Positions 1-11,950 are shown, counted from the first letter of the stretch. The stretch: DNA of 64,000 nt from Gnetum montanum (GCA_015680685.1 MNCI01014546.1:85084-149083), one strand, 5' to 3'. Numbers and translations: made by a program. The notes: generated by a model not told the origin, from the letters alone.

Positions 1-66
1 GTCCCGTATACACAACCCCCTGTGTATACACGGCCCCATCAACGCAGTGCAAAAAATTTATATATA
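1..66 (+). promoter_or_regulatory. Candidate internal promoter ahead of element A's 3' ORF
   Basis: Two copies of a CCGTATACAC / GTGTATACACGG palindromic motif lie at 1-37, followed by a TATA sequence (TTATATATA, about 58-66). The same motif types, GGGGCCCCGTATACACGG then TATAAATA, form the U3 promoter of this element's own LTR (about 3628-3736). The arrangement recurs with different palindromes in M2 and E. That it drives the downstream ORF is inference. The module may begin before the window. Confidence 0.5.
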
Positions 67-108
67 CCCCATTGCACCATGCATTTTTTATCATTTTGCA
101 AACAAATT

Positions 109-128
109 GGGGGGGGGGGGGGGGGGGG
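109..128 (+). repeat. Poly-G homopolymer (~20 bases)
   Basis: An uninterrupted run of about 20 G follows ACAAATT. A second long G run preceded by AAATT occurs at about 16059-16075, next to the assembly gap. Length is likely unreliable. It may be a genuine G-rich tract or a sequencing/assembly artefact. Confidence 0.7.
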
Positions 129-512
129 TGTATTTTTCATTTTTTCTACCTCACTTCTTCTTCCCAAGTAACTACGTTTTCTATAGTGTGTCCACATCAA
201 CCTATCCTTCCCCTCTTTAGCAATCGGAGGTATGCTCTCAGTCGTGGGGGGGTGAGGTCTATTGCAATTAATTAATTACTTAAAATTAAAATTAATAAAG
301 ACTTAACACCTCTTAAGGGAAGAAACAAAAACAATAGTTTAAACTCCAACTCATGCCTTATTGTTTTTTGGTTCTAATCCATCAACTAATACTCCAGAAA
401 ATTTAATGGGATGCACGTGCCAGCACCATAACTTAGTCAAACTAAGAAGGTGTATGAGGGCCATTTTGAGCAACTTGTGCACAATTTAATTAGTGGTTAT
501 GTTTGATTGTAG

Positions 513-3346
513 ATGGCACCGAAACCAAAGCATCCAAGGGAAGAAGGACCATCACAACCAAGGGACAAGCGACCAAGAATGGGAAGAGGATGAGGTGTGC
601 AGCACCCAGAGCACATGGAGGGCTCCCATGCAACTAGCCCCCTCTGTGAAAGACCTGATGTGGAATCTGTTCATCAGATTTTTAAAGAGGAGATCCCTAG
701 CGAACAATCACAAGGGAATGAGACTCCGATGATAGTACCACGGCTTGAGGTCACCCTGACCCAGACATGTCTTGACACTATTAGGCCAAGGAAGGTGCAA
801 TGAATGGTCCTACAAGAGTTCAACTTTGGACCATTTCTTGAGAATGCACTAGAAGATGTGAAGCTCCAGTTGCAAAACTCTCCTATGTGGCCAATCATCA
901 CATCCAGTGGTGAATGATATTTAGGAGAGACTTATCTCTTCTGGAAAAATTGACAGCTGGGGTTCAAAGTAAGAATCAAGGACATCTATGTCTCTTACTT
1001 TGCGGAAGCGATCACATAAGCTTTCGGGTTGCCAGAGACTGGAGTTGATGTGGTGGAGATCCCTAAGCAAGCAGATCCCGAGGTAAAAGGGGAGTGGAAC
1101 AGGAAGTGCTATGGGGTGGATCACAAAGAGTTCGGCACTTTGACCACTATAGAGAGGGTTTATTCAAAAATTGTATCTTACCATTTGAATCCAACGAAGA
1201 GACCCAACAAGATCACTATCTTTTCCACTCGTGCATGTGCCGCTCTAAGTAGAAAATTCCCAATGATCCTTTCACAATTATTATTTTTGAAGATTGAGAA
1301 AAGATTCGCTGAAAGCGAATGTGGAAGGCGGGCTCTACCCTTTCCCTGCTTAATCAGAAAATTATGTAAACGGGTAGGGATAGCACGATACACCAATGAT
1401 ACACTTCGACATACCCTGATTGCCTCATGGTGAGAGATGATGAAAGACAAGACTCCAGCCACCACACGAACTGAGGAAGAGTAGTAACTACCTCCACCAC
1501 CTATGCAAACAATGAGGTTGAGTTCGTAAACAATTACAGAACATATACGCAAGATCCGACAATCGCTCTTGAACCAACAAGAGCAATCTGTAGGGACTGG
1601 TGAAGGAGAAGACCCTTGAGCCATCTAGAGTAAGTGGCTTGATCAATAAGTCTACTAGAGAGAGTAGGGCCGATGTTCTCTGTCACCCGAACACAAGTAC
1701 CTGCAAGAACTGATCCTAGTGTTCGAGAAGTAATGATATCCACCCAACAGTTATTTCCTAAAATTTCAAGAAATGCTACTACTTTTTTGGTACGCTTGGA
1801 GGATAGAGAGGGGGCGACAGGTCTGGTGATGCAGCACTAGGAATAAAGAATTACAACTGAAGTGGTTGCTAACACGATTACTACGGTCCTTAATGCACCA
1901 ACAGCACCTGTACCGGATGTACATGGACTTGATGATGTACAGGCATTCATAGGAACTTCACATAGTAGGATCGATGCAGCCCAACATGAAGAACTGTTGG
2001 ACCGACTGGTGAGAACTAGGCAACTGCTTCTGGATGTATTTGATCTTCTGAATAACATCACTGCAACCCAGTCGAAGCTACTCTTAGAAAGGCATAAGAG
2101 CCTCATCTTGGAGGGGAAACTCAAAGTAGCTTAAGCAAATTGTCAACGCTTGGCAATAGAAGTTGCCCAATTAAGGGTCCAACTTGTTGATCCAACTCTC
2201 CTCAATCGTGAACTCACCAGAGATGAAGCTTTTCAATAGTTTCAAGTTAAACTCTAGATAATTGAGGATGAGTGAGAGTTGACGATCTTTGATAAGTCCT
2301 TGGTAGACATTCATACATATCATCTAAACAAGGACTTGATGAAGGTTCTCCAGGAGAATGTCAGGTTGACCGTGGAAGTTCATCACCTACGCAATGTTGG
2401 TGCTGAAAATCAGCACATGAAAAGCTTTATCCACCAATAGTATGAAGAGCTAGCCAAGGTGAAGGCTGATGTGAGGATGTTAGCTACCAAAAATCAAAAT
2501 TTGTCTATGGAGGAGGTTCGAGCCTTGCAACAAAAATTAGCCATTGAAATCGTTGCTTGGAAAAATGAAGCCCTTAAGTTTAAAAAAGTTAAAAATCATT
2601 ACAGGGACTAAGTGGGATTGTAGAAGGAAGTGAATGAAAAGCAGATTCAAGTCACAAAGGCCAAATTGAACCAAGCACTTCAACAGCTCCAAGAAGGAGG
2701 CGAGGTGTGGCAACCCATCTGTGATGGATTGAATTCCTACAACCAGGCTGAGATCTGCCTCAAGGAACTATAGGTTGAATAAATGAGAAAGTACATGGAT
2801 TTGGCCAACCTTCGCTATGCAAACCTAGCTATGCTAACAGTTGAAAGACCACGGTTTGACCTAGAAAAGCAAGTGGCCACCTTGTATTCTTTATACAAGG
2901 GTGAGTTCCAAGCACATAAAGCGATAAAAAAATTGAAAACAGCAAATGTGAAACTCGAGGTTCTATGCACTCATTTTGAAGGGCAACGTGCAGTCACTGA
3001 GAACTTGGCCCAACGAATGAATGACTACCAATAGTTATAGACATCAATCCGACCATTCGACATTGAACAAAAATAGTTCACAGCCTGGTTTGTCAATCTG
3101 AAAGAACTCTTCCCTGCACTTCCATGCCCTTGGAAGGTTCTAGTCCTGGCACACATTGGTGAAGCTACTTGGACAGTGAATGATCCCAAAAGTAAGAAAG
3201 AAAAAATGAGGGCTCTCTTGGAGGCTTTCCAGTTGCCTCCAGAAGTTGTAGTTGCTATGGGACAACCATCATCTGTTCCACCACCACCACATGTGCCAGA
3301 GGTTGATGAAGGTCTGTCAGAACCACTACCACCAGGGACGGTGTGA
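513..3346 (+). pseudogene. Degraded Athila-type 3' ORF (plant transposon protein domain + coiled coil), element A
   Basis: Reading begins at an ATG giving MAPKPKHPREEGPS and ends at a TGA after a proline-rich tail (about 3344-3346), with several in-frame stops and shifts between. The first third (about 810-1440) resembles the putative plant transposon protein domain (Pfam PF20167 type). Landmarks are an FGPFLENALEDV-like start, YLGETYLFW, a GLPETGVDV segment, and an ALPFPCLIRKLCKRVGI stretch matching the family's FP-LI-LC pattern. The rest (about 1850-3030) is long, charged and heptad-like (LEKQVATLYSLYKGEF), that is, coiled coil. Homologous ORFs follow gag in M2 and E. Function is unknown. 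No signal peptide or clear membrane segment is visible, so I do not call it an envelope. Confidence 0.75.
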
Positions 3347-3569
3347 TCTTCTCCAGCAATTTTTGCACCTTTCAGCATAGCAAAGAATCTAGAATCGTCA
3401 GGGTGTTCAATTTTATCTTTGAACACCACCATTTTGTAATATGTTCTTCTTTGTACACTTAGGCACTTAGTGCGTTAGTAAAGTTGGTGTTGTGTCATGT
3501 GTTTCATGTCATGCATGCTGTAATAAGAACTTCATACTTTCCAAATTGTAATGAAACTCGAGGACAAGT

Positions 3570-3589
3570 TTTACTCAGTCGTGGGGGTA
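3570..3589 (+). other. Polypurine tract of element A
   Basis: The sequence ACTCAGTCGTGGGGGTA immediately precedes the LTR's TG. The same AGTCRTGGGGG core precedes the 3' LTRs of B and M1, with a weaker form in E. Confidence 0.75.
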
Positions 3590-4494
3590 TGACGAAGTGC
3601 TAAGTAGTTGATGTGTCGACTGGGCCACATATACGGGGCCCCGTATACACGGCTGAGTCAACACAGCCTCGTTGACGCATCTATCCATGCGTCTACGTGG
3701 CCTCATTTACGCAACACTTGTTCTAGCCTATAAATAAGTGTGCTTCTGCCACACTTAGGTATCTTTTTAGTAGTTGTATTGAAGCTCTTGCAGTTTGTTT
3801 CTACGAGAGTTAGAATATTTTCCAAGTGCCCGTAGTAGGTGTGAGAAAGGTATCCAGCTCTTTATTCGAGCACTAATGTACCTAAGCCCAATGGTATGAC
3901 CAGCAATAAAGACAAGCTTTTCAAGCATTCCTTGTAGTAATTGGACTTAGTCATTTGAGAATTTAATAGTTTAATATTTCTATGTTTTAATAATTCCTTA
4001 AGTTTTCATTGTTATTACTTTAATCGTCATCACTCTTTTATAGCTTGTAAAGACCATAAGTACAACCATCTCGAACGTAAATCCAACACTTGGCAACCCA
4101 GTGACGCTTAAAGTCTGGTAACCCAGTAGTGGTTAGGGGATGCTTAGGATGTGCACGAAAGATGGGATCAGATACTTATGCTAGGAAGAGTTAAGAGATA
4201 GATTAGGATAATTATAGATTACATAATATTCCATTCCTTACATTTCATTTTAAGAATTAGATGCTAGAAGATAAAGTGAAAAAGCCATAAAAATAATTTG
4301 CCTCAATCTCACTTAACCATTGCAATTATAACATCACAAGTAAGGTTTGGAAGACAACGACCATTCTAACACAAGGTTTTGTTGGTTAGGGGTTGGTGTA
4401 TGCAAAGTGCTTATAGTCTATGGAATTCAACCGAGTCCCGTGTGAATGCCCATGATTCACATGGTTGGGCATAGGGGTACCTAATTACTCATTA
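3590..4494 (+). repeat. 3' LTR of element A
   Basis: It starts TGACGAAG after the PPT and ends GGGGTACCTAATTACTCATTA, a degenerate form of the TACCTCGC-ACTCATCA end seen in the other LTRs. U3 holds CCCCGTATACACGG-type palindromes and a TATAAATA box (3729-3736). It is about 905 bases. The downstream boundary is inferred by comparison, because the next base continues inside a different LTR copy (element B). Confidence 0.75.
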
Positions 4495-4852
4495 GTAGCC
4501 TAGCAGTGCTATATGTGTTCAAGATGTGTTCAGGAAAGTGGAATAGTTACTTGTGTTAGGCTAGCTAGGTAATAGACATTAGTTTCAATCTACTCTATCC
4601 TTTATTCTTGTTGTAGGTGATTACATCCATAACATATAAAATGAAAAAGATTCATATACCTCAATTACACTTAAACCATACCCTTGAGCCTCACAAGTGT
4701 AATTGGGAAGACAACGAACATTCTTAACACCATTTCACTTTCTAGAGGAACTAGTGTATGAGATAACTATAGGTCCACGAAATTTGACTGAATTGTGCAT
4801 AACGACTTAGTGATTCATATAGTTGGACATAGGGGTACCTCGCTGCTCATCA
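4495..4852 (+). repeat. Truncated 5' LTR of element B
   Basis: From GTAGCCTAGCAGTGCTATATG onward this matches the last ~320 bases of B's 3' LTR (13882-14201), including CTTGTGTTAGGCTAG and the CTCATCA end. The first ~480 bases of the LTR, with the promoter, are missing and replaced by the abutting LTR of element A. Confidence 0.8.
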
Positions 4853-4853
4853 T

Positions 4854-4871
4854 TGGCACTGTTGCCAAGGA
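4854..4871 (+). other. Primer-binding site (tRNA-Asp type), element B
   Basis: One base after the LTR end lies TGGCACTGTTGCCAAGGA. It matches the complement of the plant tRNA-Asp 3' end (TGGCGCCGTTGCCGGGGA) at 14 of 18 positions. Confidence 0.75.
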
Positions 4872-5013
4872 TTTTTTTGTTTTTGTTTTGTACACTATTT
4901 AGGACTTAGTGAAAGTATTTAAATCATTAGAACGAACCTTAGAGTCATACCTTATTTAACAATTACTACAACAAATTCTCAGAGCATAGTGTGATCTTTA
5001 TTTTGCTAACTTA

Positions 5014-7385
5014 ATGTCTTCTTCTCACAAGAGTGCTTCTCTACCCAAGGTCGATAACATTTACTTGACAAAGCCTCAATAGTACTGAATTATCTATACT
5101 CATCCTGATGAGTATGTGCTGAATTTCACCTTCATCCTGCACTAGGATGAACAGTTGTGGTGGTGTGACATTGAGGGCAACATTGTGTTGCCACCTGATC
5201 ATGCTACTCTTGCAATGCTCTATCAAATGCTTGCACAATGTGGTCTTCAAGACCACCATGGGGAGTATAATGTGGATGTTATCAATGCCAAGGAGTATCA
5301 TCCCACCAAAGCACAATGCCTGCAGGACCGGCAACTAGAACAAGGCTATGAACTTTCGAAGGGAAAAGGACTTAACAATCCTCCATTCTTGTTGTAAAAA
5401 AAAAGCTAGTGGGGAACCCTTCTCTAGGAGTTTTCCATTCAATGACACTCCATTTTTCAACTTCAATGATGAAGGTCAAAACTAGAACTTACACTCCATA
5501 GTTCACAATCCTAGTTCTGGCAACAAGGGATCCAACGACAACGAAAGATCTGAAGAAGTAAATCAAGATAGAAGTGTAGAGTAGAAGTAAGATCATGATT
5601 GTGGTCACGATCGACAAAGAGGTAGTAGTAGGCATTATGATGGTGTTGGTTCTCCTTCCTCTTCCCCTTCGTCTTTTTCTTCTTCTTCTTCTTCCAACTC
5701 CAATTGTGACCGCAGAAGGAGACACCATGATGGAGGTGATTGAGATGATTGAAATGATCATAATGATTGATGGGACCATGATAATCAAGGGGACCATCAA
5801 GATAGGCAAGATCAAGGATGCAAACATTCAAGAGAGGCACATCGCCATGAACGAAGGGGTAGCAGAGAGCATCATAGGCATCATGATCAAGGCCTCAATG
5901 AGCCTCTATTTGCCACCCAAAATATGATCCACATCGTAGAGGTAATCATAATTCCAACAATGCATGTGAAGGATAGCTAGATCAAACAATTACACATGAA
6001 CAATATTCCTCAATTTGAAAAGGGATACAACTCTGATCCGCAAAATCATATTCATGCTTTTCAAGATGCATGTGCCTTGAAAAATATAGAAAATGAGTGT
6101 CAAAAATTGAAGTTATTCCCTAAGACACTCATCAAAGAAGCAAAGAACCAATACAAATCCTTAGAATTGAAATCTATCAGGTGATGAAGTATCATGCTCG
6201 AGTTGTTCAATGATAAATATCAAACGTACTCTAGAGTGTCTAACTTAAGGAAGCAAATCCAAGGCTAGAAGTAAGGAACACATGAACCCTTAGATGCCAC
6301 CATTGGCCGATACTATGCCTTAATGCATAAATGTCTTGGCCATGGCTATTCTCAATTGGTTCAGCTTTGCCACATTGTAGACGAGCTTCGTAATGAAATG
6401 AGGAAAACCCTTGGTGTCTATGCCCAAGGGCGATTACTAAAACTAAGTGTTCATCAAGTACAAAGATTAATAGAGTAGGTAGCCAAAGAGGAGGGCGAGC
6501 TATGAAAAAGAGAAAGTTCAAAAAAGTACAACCATGATCCTTCCATCTGCAAGAGGGAGGTTCAATTCTACGATAGTGATGACAAATCCATATTTGATGA
6601 GGGGGTGTAGAAGAAAGCCTTGTCACTTCAACAACTCCAATCTAAACTTATGGTCAAGCTTGATCAGTTAAGGGACTTTATGAATAGCAGATTTCAAGAT
6701 ATCCTCAAAATTGTCGAGGAGTCCAAAGAACAAAGTAGTGAGCACGAGCACAAGAGGTGCAAGGAAGCTAATGTGCATATTACAAAGGTAAGGGAAAATT
6801 GTTGCAATAGAAGAGATTGTGGACAGTGAATCAGATGATGATCGTGGGTGTGATGTCTATCAGGACAAACATCCTAAGGGATGTTGCCCCATTATGTCAC
6901 ATCTACAGGAGTCTAGGGTGTATGCCTTACCTCCACAAATTACACAAAAGCAAACATCCAAAAGGTTGTCTTATCCTTAATGTAATCTCAAGCAGTTCTG
7001 CTAGCAACAACCGTAACCAAGTGAAGTTCCACTGCCACCGTATGAAAAGTACCAATAATGGCAGCAACCACAATCATGGGCATTTGCACCACCAAGGCAA
7101 CAATACCCTTACCAACAACCTAATCCATATGTTATCATGTTTAGCAACCCATGTCTTCACATGACTCTTTCAGTCATGTTTCTAATATACAACCTTACTA
7201 CCATCCTTCTAACTATTATTGAACTCCTTTTCCATATGAACGAGTGGATACTACCTCCTATCCTTATCCTCCTCCTGTCCCTGCACATACTCCTCCTCCA
7301 GTTACATAACTACCACATGCTCCTCCTCCTATGTAGGGTGAATTGCCTACTCAACCACAACAACGAATGCTATGAGGGTCGTTAA
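5014..7385 (+). pseudogene. gag pseudogene, element B
   Basis: It starts with MSSSHKSAS after the PBS, the same start as M1's gag (MSSSSHKSTS). Recognisable blocks are DIEGNIVLPPDHAT, the capsid-like segment NNIPQFEKGYNSDPQNHIHAFQDAC (5998-6075), KLKLFPKTLIKEAKNQYKSLEL, and the zinc-knuckle remnant GCDVYQDKHPKGCCP (about 6850-6890), in which the second Cys of CX2CX3HX4C has become Tyr. Many frameshifts and stops are present, so the reading frame changes repeatedly. Gag would build the virus-like particle. Homologous gags occur in M1, M2, E and F. Confidence 0.82.
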
Positions 7386-7589
7386 TTTGCAATCAAATCA
7401 TCAATCAATTCCAAATCAAAGAAAAGACCTTTCTTTCAACCCCGTAGTCCACCTAAGGCCTCACCTACACCTGTAGTTGACAACCCTTCTCCTACCTCTT
7501 TCTCCATATCAAATTCTTTTGGGCCTCCTTCAAACCAAAATCTACCAAGGATCCATACTATAATTCTCACTCATACTGTGTCTAATTAA

Positions 7590-8070
7590 ATCTATGCAAG
7601 AAACCTTCCCAATAAGTTAGCTGATCTTGGAAGTCCTCTCATTTATTTGCAAATTGTTGGGAACAAACTGTGCAAGGCTCTTCTTAATTCAGGTTCTGGT
7701 CTTAATTTGATTTCCCATGAGAGGTACACTACTTGGAACCTACCTCCTCTCAAGAAGAGCAACATAAGATTAGAATTGGTAGACCAGTTCATCACTATTC
7801 CACTACAATTGGTAGAAGACATTATGACTACTGTCTATGGGTGGTCTTATCCTACTGATTTCCTGGTAATCAAAGTGGAGAATTGCAAAGGGAACTTTCC
7901 AATCATCATGGAAAGAGCATGGCTAAGCACTGTCGATGCAAGAATGGGCATTAGAGATCTTTCCCTAGAAATATCTAAAGAAAATGAATTCAAAAAGATC
8001 GAGAATAAGAGAGGTCCATACATTGTGTACAGTGATAGCAGGTGCAATTGGGTGTAGAAACTTTGGCCCA
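7590..8070 (+). pseudogene. Retroviral-type aspartic protease, element B (catalytic Asp lost)
   Basis: An open stretch at 7647-8057 reads ALLNSGSGLNLIS, where the active-site triad should be DSG (M1 keeps ALLDSGSGVNLIS). The flap and second half follow: WSYPTDFLVIKV, then FPIIMERAWLSTVDARMGI, matching the family's ILGRPWL-T--A-I-----G. The D to N change at the catalytic residue, plus G to E in the IIMGR motif, would make the enzyme inactive. It lies between gag and RT as expected. Confidence 0.85.
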
Positions 8071-8199
8071 TCAAGTAAGCATCTAACTCTGCATGCAAAT
8101 AGTGTGTGCCAGAAGCTAAAATTCAAAGGTGTCTATACACAGCAACCACAAAATAGGAGGGCACCAAGTGGCTAACTACTAATTCTAAAAGTAGCACAC

Positions 8200-9131
8200 T
8201 ATGCATGGAACCAACTGAGAGCCTAACATGTGAATATGTCATGACCATGAATGAACTCGAGCAAGTTCATCAACAACTTTCCAATGATACAACTGATGAT
8301 AATCACTGGGAAGAGTTGGAAATTCCTAATAAATTCAAGCAAGAGTCCCTTGAACTGAAGACATTACCGGCTAAAACGAAATATGTATTTTTGAAAAATA
8401 AGAAGCCAATTATCATCAATGCAAGACTTTCTCTAGAAGAAAAACAAATGTTGTTGAAGGTAGTAGAAAGATGGTCAGCAGCCTTTGCTTGGTCATATCT
8501 TGAACTCACAAGGATCGATCCTAGAATATGCTAGCATCACATTTACATCGACCCAGACATGAAGCTAAAATGATAGCCACAAAGGCAACTAAACCCCAAA
8601 TTGAAGAAAATTGTCAAAGAGGAAATTGAGCAACTCCTCAAGGCAGGGTTCATCTATCCCATTGCGAATAGCGAGTGGGTTAGTCCACTTGTAATTGTGC
8701 CAAAGAAAGGTGGTAAGTGGCAAGTCTACATTGATTTCAGGCTACTAAATATGGCAACATTCAAAGATCATTTTCTGTTGCAATTTGTTGACCAGGTGCT
8801 AGACACAATATTAGGGCATTGCTACTATAGTTTCCTAAATGGTTATAGTAGCTATAATGAAATTCAAATTTCACTAGAGGACCAAGCAAAAACAACATTC
8901 ACGAGTCCCTGGGGGACTTTTGCATATCGTAAGATGTTGTTTGATCTATGCAATGCTCCTGCCACATTCCAATGCTTGGTCCTAAGCATTTTTCAACAGC
9001 AAATCAGTAGTGGTATCAAAGTCTTCATGGATGATTTCTCCACCTATGGAGCTACATTTGAGCAAGCCTTGGACCACCTTGAGCAAGTGCTAAAACAATG
9101 TATTAAAACCAACTTAAGGTTCAATTGGTAA
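8200..9131 (+). pseudogene. Reverse transcriptase pseudogene, element B
   Basis: The linker (8205-8534, LELKTLPAKTKYVFL ... SLEEKQMLLKVVERW ... FAWSYLEL) leads into RT. RT landmarks in order are GFIYPIANSEWVSPLVIVPKK, then VYIDFRLLN, FTSPWGTFAYRKMLFDLCNAPATFQ, and the catalytic box FMDDFSTYG (about 9027-9053). The FMDDFS form of the YXDD box is typical of the Athila/Tat branch. A 176-residue frame is open (8601-9131), but stops flank it (8532 and about 8572). The palm DD is intact although the gene as a whole is broken. Confidence 0.92.
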
Positions 9132-9830
9132 AATAATCACTTAATGGTCCATGAGGGCATTGTGCTGGGGCACAGAATCTTGCAAGCAAGAGTTGAGGTG
9201 GACCCTAAAAGAATAAGGGTCATCCAAGGAATAACTTGCCATTCAAAAATAGTTAAAGATGTTCTATCATTCCTTGGACACACTGGCTACTACCAGTGAT
9301 TCATAGAGAATTTCTATAAGATTGCAAAACCATTGGTGGAGGTGACAAAGAAAGATGCTCCTTTTGTCTAGACCGAGGAATGTGAAAAAGCATTCCAACA
9401 ACTAAAGGAAAAGCTCGTAGCAACTCTAATCCTACAAGCACCAGACTAGTCTAGACCATTTCACATCATGATGGATGCATTGAATTATGCTTTGGTTGTG
9501 GTGCTAATGCAATTAGATGACAACAAACATCTATACTACATTCACTATGCCAGCCAAAGCATTGTGGGTGCACAACTGAACTACACCACTTCAGAGAAGG
9601 AATTGATGGTTGTGGTGTTTTCTCTAGAGAATTTCAAGCACTATGTGCTTGGATATAAGGTGTTTGTGCACACTAACCACAACACCATCCACTTCCTAAT
9701 GAACAAGCCAATGGTGAGCCCCCATGTCATATGGTGGCTAGTGATCTTACAAGAGTTCAATTTTACGACGGTAGATTGAAAGGGCACTAAGCATGTGGTT
9801 GCTGATCACTTGTCTCAGTTGTGATGGGAT
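9132..9830 (+). pseudogene. RT connection and RNase H, element B
   Basis: The RT thumb/connection (GHRILQARVEVDPKRIRVIQ, LSFLGHTGYYQ) has several stops. The RNase H domain (9468-9779) reads MMDALNYALVVVLMQ, then HYASQSIVGAQLNYTTSEKELMVVVFSLENFKHYVLGYKV and HTNHNTIHFLM. The family's D-S---G--L-Q, Y-T-EKE-L--- and DH-L--L patterns are clear, but the first Asp context is altered and the last DH is NH. It ends near HVVADHLSQL (about 9820). Confidence 0.87.
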
Positions 9831-11160
9831 GATAAAGAGGAAGAAGATCCATTATCTAACATGTTTCCTGATAAACTCCTCTTTAGTAGGGCTATAACTA
9901 AACAAATGCCCAATAAGCCAAAATGGTATGATAATATTCTCACCTATCTTCTCACTCAAGAGATGCCACAAGGGTTGGACCACTGGAAGAAATAATAGTT
10001 TCTTCACCAAGTAAAGTACTTCATGGAGATTAATGAACACCTCTACAAGGTTTGTGCCAATGGCCTGGTTCATTGGTGTGTCCCTGATGCTGATCAATTT
10101 CACGTGCTCCAAGATTCTCATGAAGGTCCTTGTGGAGGACATTATGCTGGGAGACACATGGCCATTAAAATCTTGATGGCAGGGTATTATTGGCCAACAC
10201 TTTTCAAGGATGCTCATCATTGCATTTTCTCTTGTGAATGATGCCAAAGAGATGGTGGAGTGACTGCTTGAATGGAGGAACCTCAACAATGGATTCAACC
10301 ACTAGAACCATTCAACATCTATGGCATTGATTTCATGGGTCCCATCATGTCCATGTCAAACTAAAAGGTGTACATCATAATCGCTATTGACTATTGTATG
10401 AAGTGGGCAAAAACAATAGCCATCATCAACTTTACATCCTCTACCGTTGCTTAGTTTGTACAACAAAATGTTGTAAATAGGTTTGGTATGCCACATGCAT
10501 TAATTTCTAATAATGGAATGCACTTTACAGGCACTACTTTTCAAAAGCTTATATGCTTGGGGGTTGAACATAAACTCACAACACCCTACCACCCCTAAGC
10601 TAATGGTCAAGGGTTACTAATAGGGAAATTACACAAATACTAACAAGAATTGTTAGCAAGTATAGGAAGGACTAGATCATAAAACTCAACGATGCCCTTT
10701 GGGCCTACCGCTCAACATGGAAATTTTCTATAGGTTACTCTTCCTATGAGCTTGTGGATAAGAAATTACTAATACTTTCTATTCAATCTGAACTCCATAC
10801 ACTTTCAACAACTTATGACCTTGACCTTAACCTAAGTCTAGCCCAAAAAGAACGACTGATGAATCTCAACCTGCTAGACGAAAATCAATTAGTAGCCTTA
10901 TCATCTAACGAATTGCACAAGGCCTATAACAAAAAGCTTCATGACCTAAAAATCAGAAAATTCAAATTCCAACTGGGGGACAAGGTTCTTTACTAGAACC
11001 CCACACATGTACATCAACAATCTAAGTTTCAAACATTGTGGGAAGGACCTTACATTATTTACGAGACTTTTCCTTCTAGGGCCATGATGATCTATAAATG
11101 AGAAAGCCCAAACAAGAAACAACTATTCAACATCTAATAAATCAAACCTTTCCATGAGCA
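9831..11160 (+). pseudogene. Integrase pseudogene, element B
   Basis: The N-terminal HHCC zinc domain is visible as DSHEGPCGGHYAGRHMAIKILMAGYYWPTLFKDAHHCIFSCE (10023-10241), then a stop, CQRDGG. The core shows YGIDFMGPI (first Asp present), ALISNNGMHFTG (second catalytic Asp replaced by Asn) and TPYHP-ANGQ, with the family Glu lost to frameshift. The C-terminal part includes FKFQLGDKVLY and LWEGPYIIY. No chromodomain is seen, in keeping with Athila elements. At least eight stops make it non-functional. Confidence 0.88.
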
Positions 11161-11488
11161 CAAGATGGCCAACACAACAACAACCTCATCAAATGGACAA
11201 CCATGCTCCATATTTCAAATCTCCTCCTCTCAACTTAGTCATGGGGAAGATGGCCAACCATGCTAACCATTTCAGCGACTCCTCAATTTTTCAACTTTTT
11301 TTTTTTACACAATTTTAGTTTTTTAACTGTTTGTTTTACAAATTCTTTATTTTACATCTCTTTGTTTTCATATTATTAATCTTTTCTAATTTTTGTTTTA
11401 TACCATCATTAGTATGTTTGATGTTTCTTGAATATTTTACACTTTCCTTTATATTTTCTTTTATTTTGGTGTGATTTTCTCACTTTTT

Positions 11489-11616
11489 GTTAATAAATGC
11501 TAGGTACATTGGTAAGCATTACTTGATGGTGGTATGTACTATTTTTGTTTTTGTTAATAAATGCCAGCTACATTGGTAAGCATTACTTGATGATGGTATG
11601 TACTGTTTTTGTTATT
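11489..11616 (+). repeat. 64-base tandem duplication inside element B
   Basis: Two adjacent copies begin GTTAATAAATGC and continue ACATTGGTAAGCATTACTTG, followed by GGTATGTACT. They differ at only a few positions. Confidence 0.85.
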
Positions 11617-11950
11617 TGATTGATGGTGTCTAGTTTTTGGCTTTGAATTTCATTACTGATAATTAGGACATGGTTTCTTTTTCATGTAATAGGTAGTGAG
11701 TCCACAACATTCACCCATCCACAAACTCTATGGCTTTCCTTGTTTTGGAAACATGCAATCCCTTTTCATTAATAAAACTTTAATAAATTTGTGACTTTGG
11801 TAGTTTCCAGAATTGGGAAGGATTTAAAGGTTTGAATAGGGTGTGGCTTTAAGGGGATTCAGTATTCTTTGTGCTTTTCTATTTGCCTAGGTGCATGTGT
11901 GTTTTCATAGACTTCTTACCGTGCTGCGCCATCTAATAAAGGAAGTTGAA

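Larger units (their letters stand above)
1..4494 (+). mobile_element. Element A: 3' part of an Athila-type LTR retrotransposon
   Basis: The window opens inside this element. In order it shows a U3-like palindrome/TATA module, a poly-G run, a PPT-like motif (about 240-252), a degraded 3' ORF (513-3346), the true PPT (3570-3589) and a 3' LTR (3590-4494). Its 5' LTR, gag and any pol lie outside the window, so whether it ever had pol cannot be seen. The 3' ORF is homologous to those in M2 and E, but the LTR is a different subfamily, with CCGTATACACGG-type palindromes instead of GATATC-type. The 3' side abuts a truncated LTR of element B without an intervening unique sequence. Confidence 0.8.

Noticed and set aside
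513-3346. Calling the 3' ORF a retroviral envelope gene
   Set aside because: Athila 3' ORFs are sometimes called env-like, but no signal peptide, cleavage site or membrane anchor is visible. The domain resembles the plant transposon protein family plus coiled coil.
5489-5927. Ile/Met-rich and His/Arg-rich frames inside element B
   Set aside because: Out-of-frame readings of a charged low-complexity stretch of gag.
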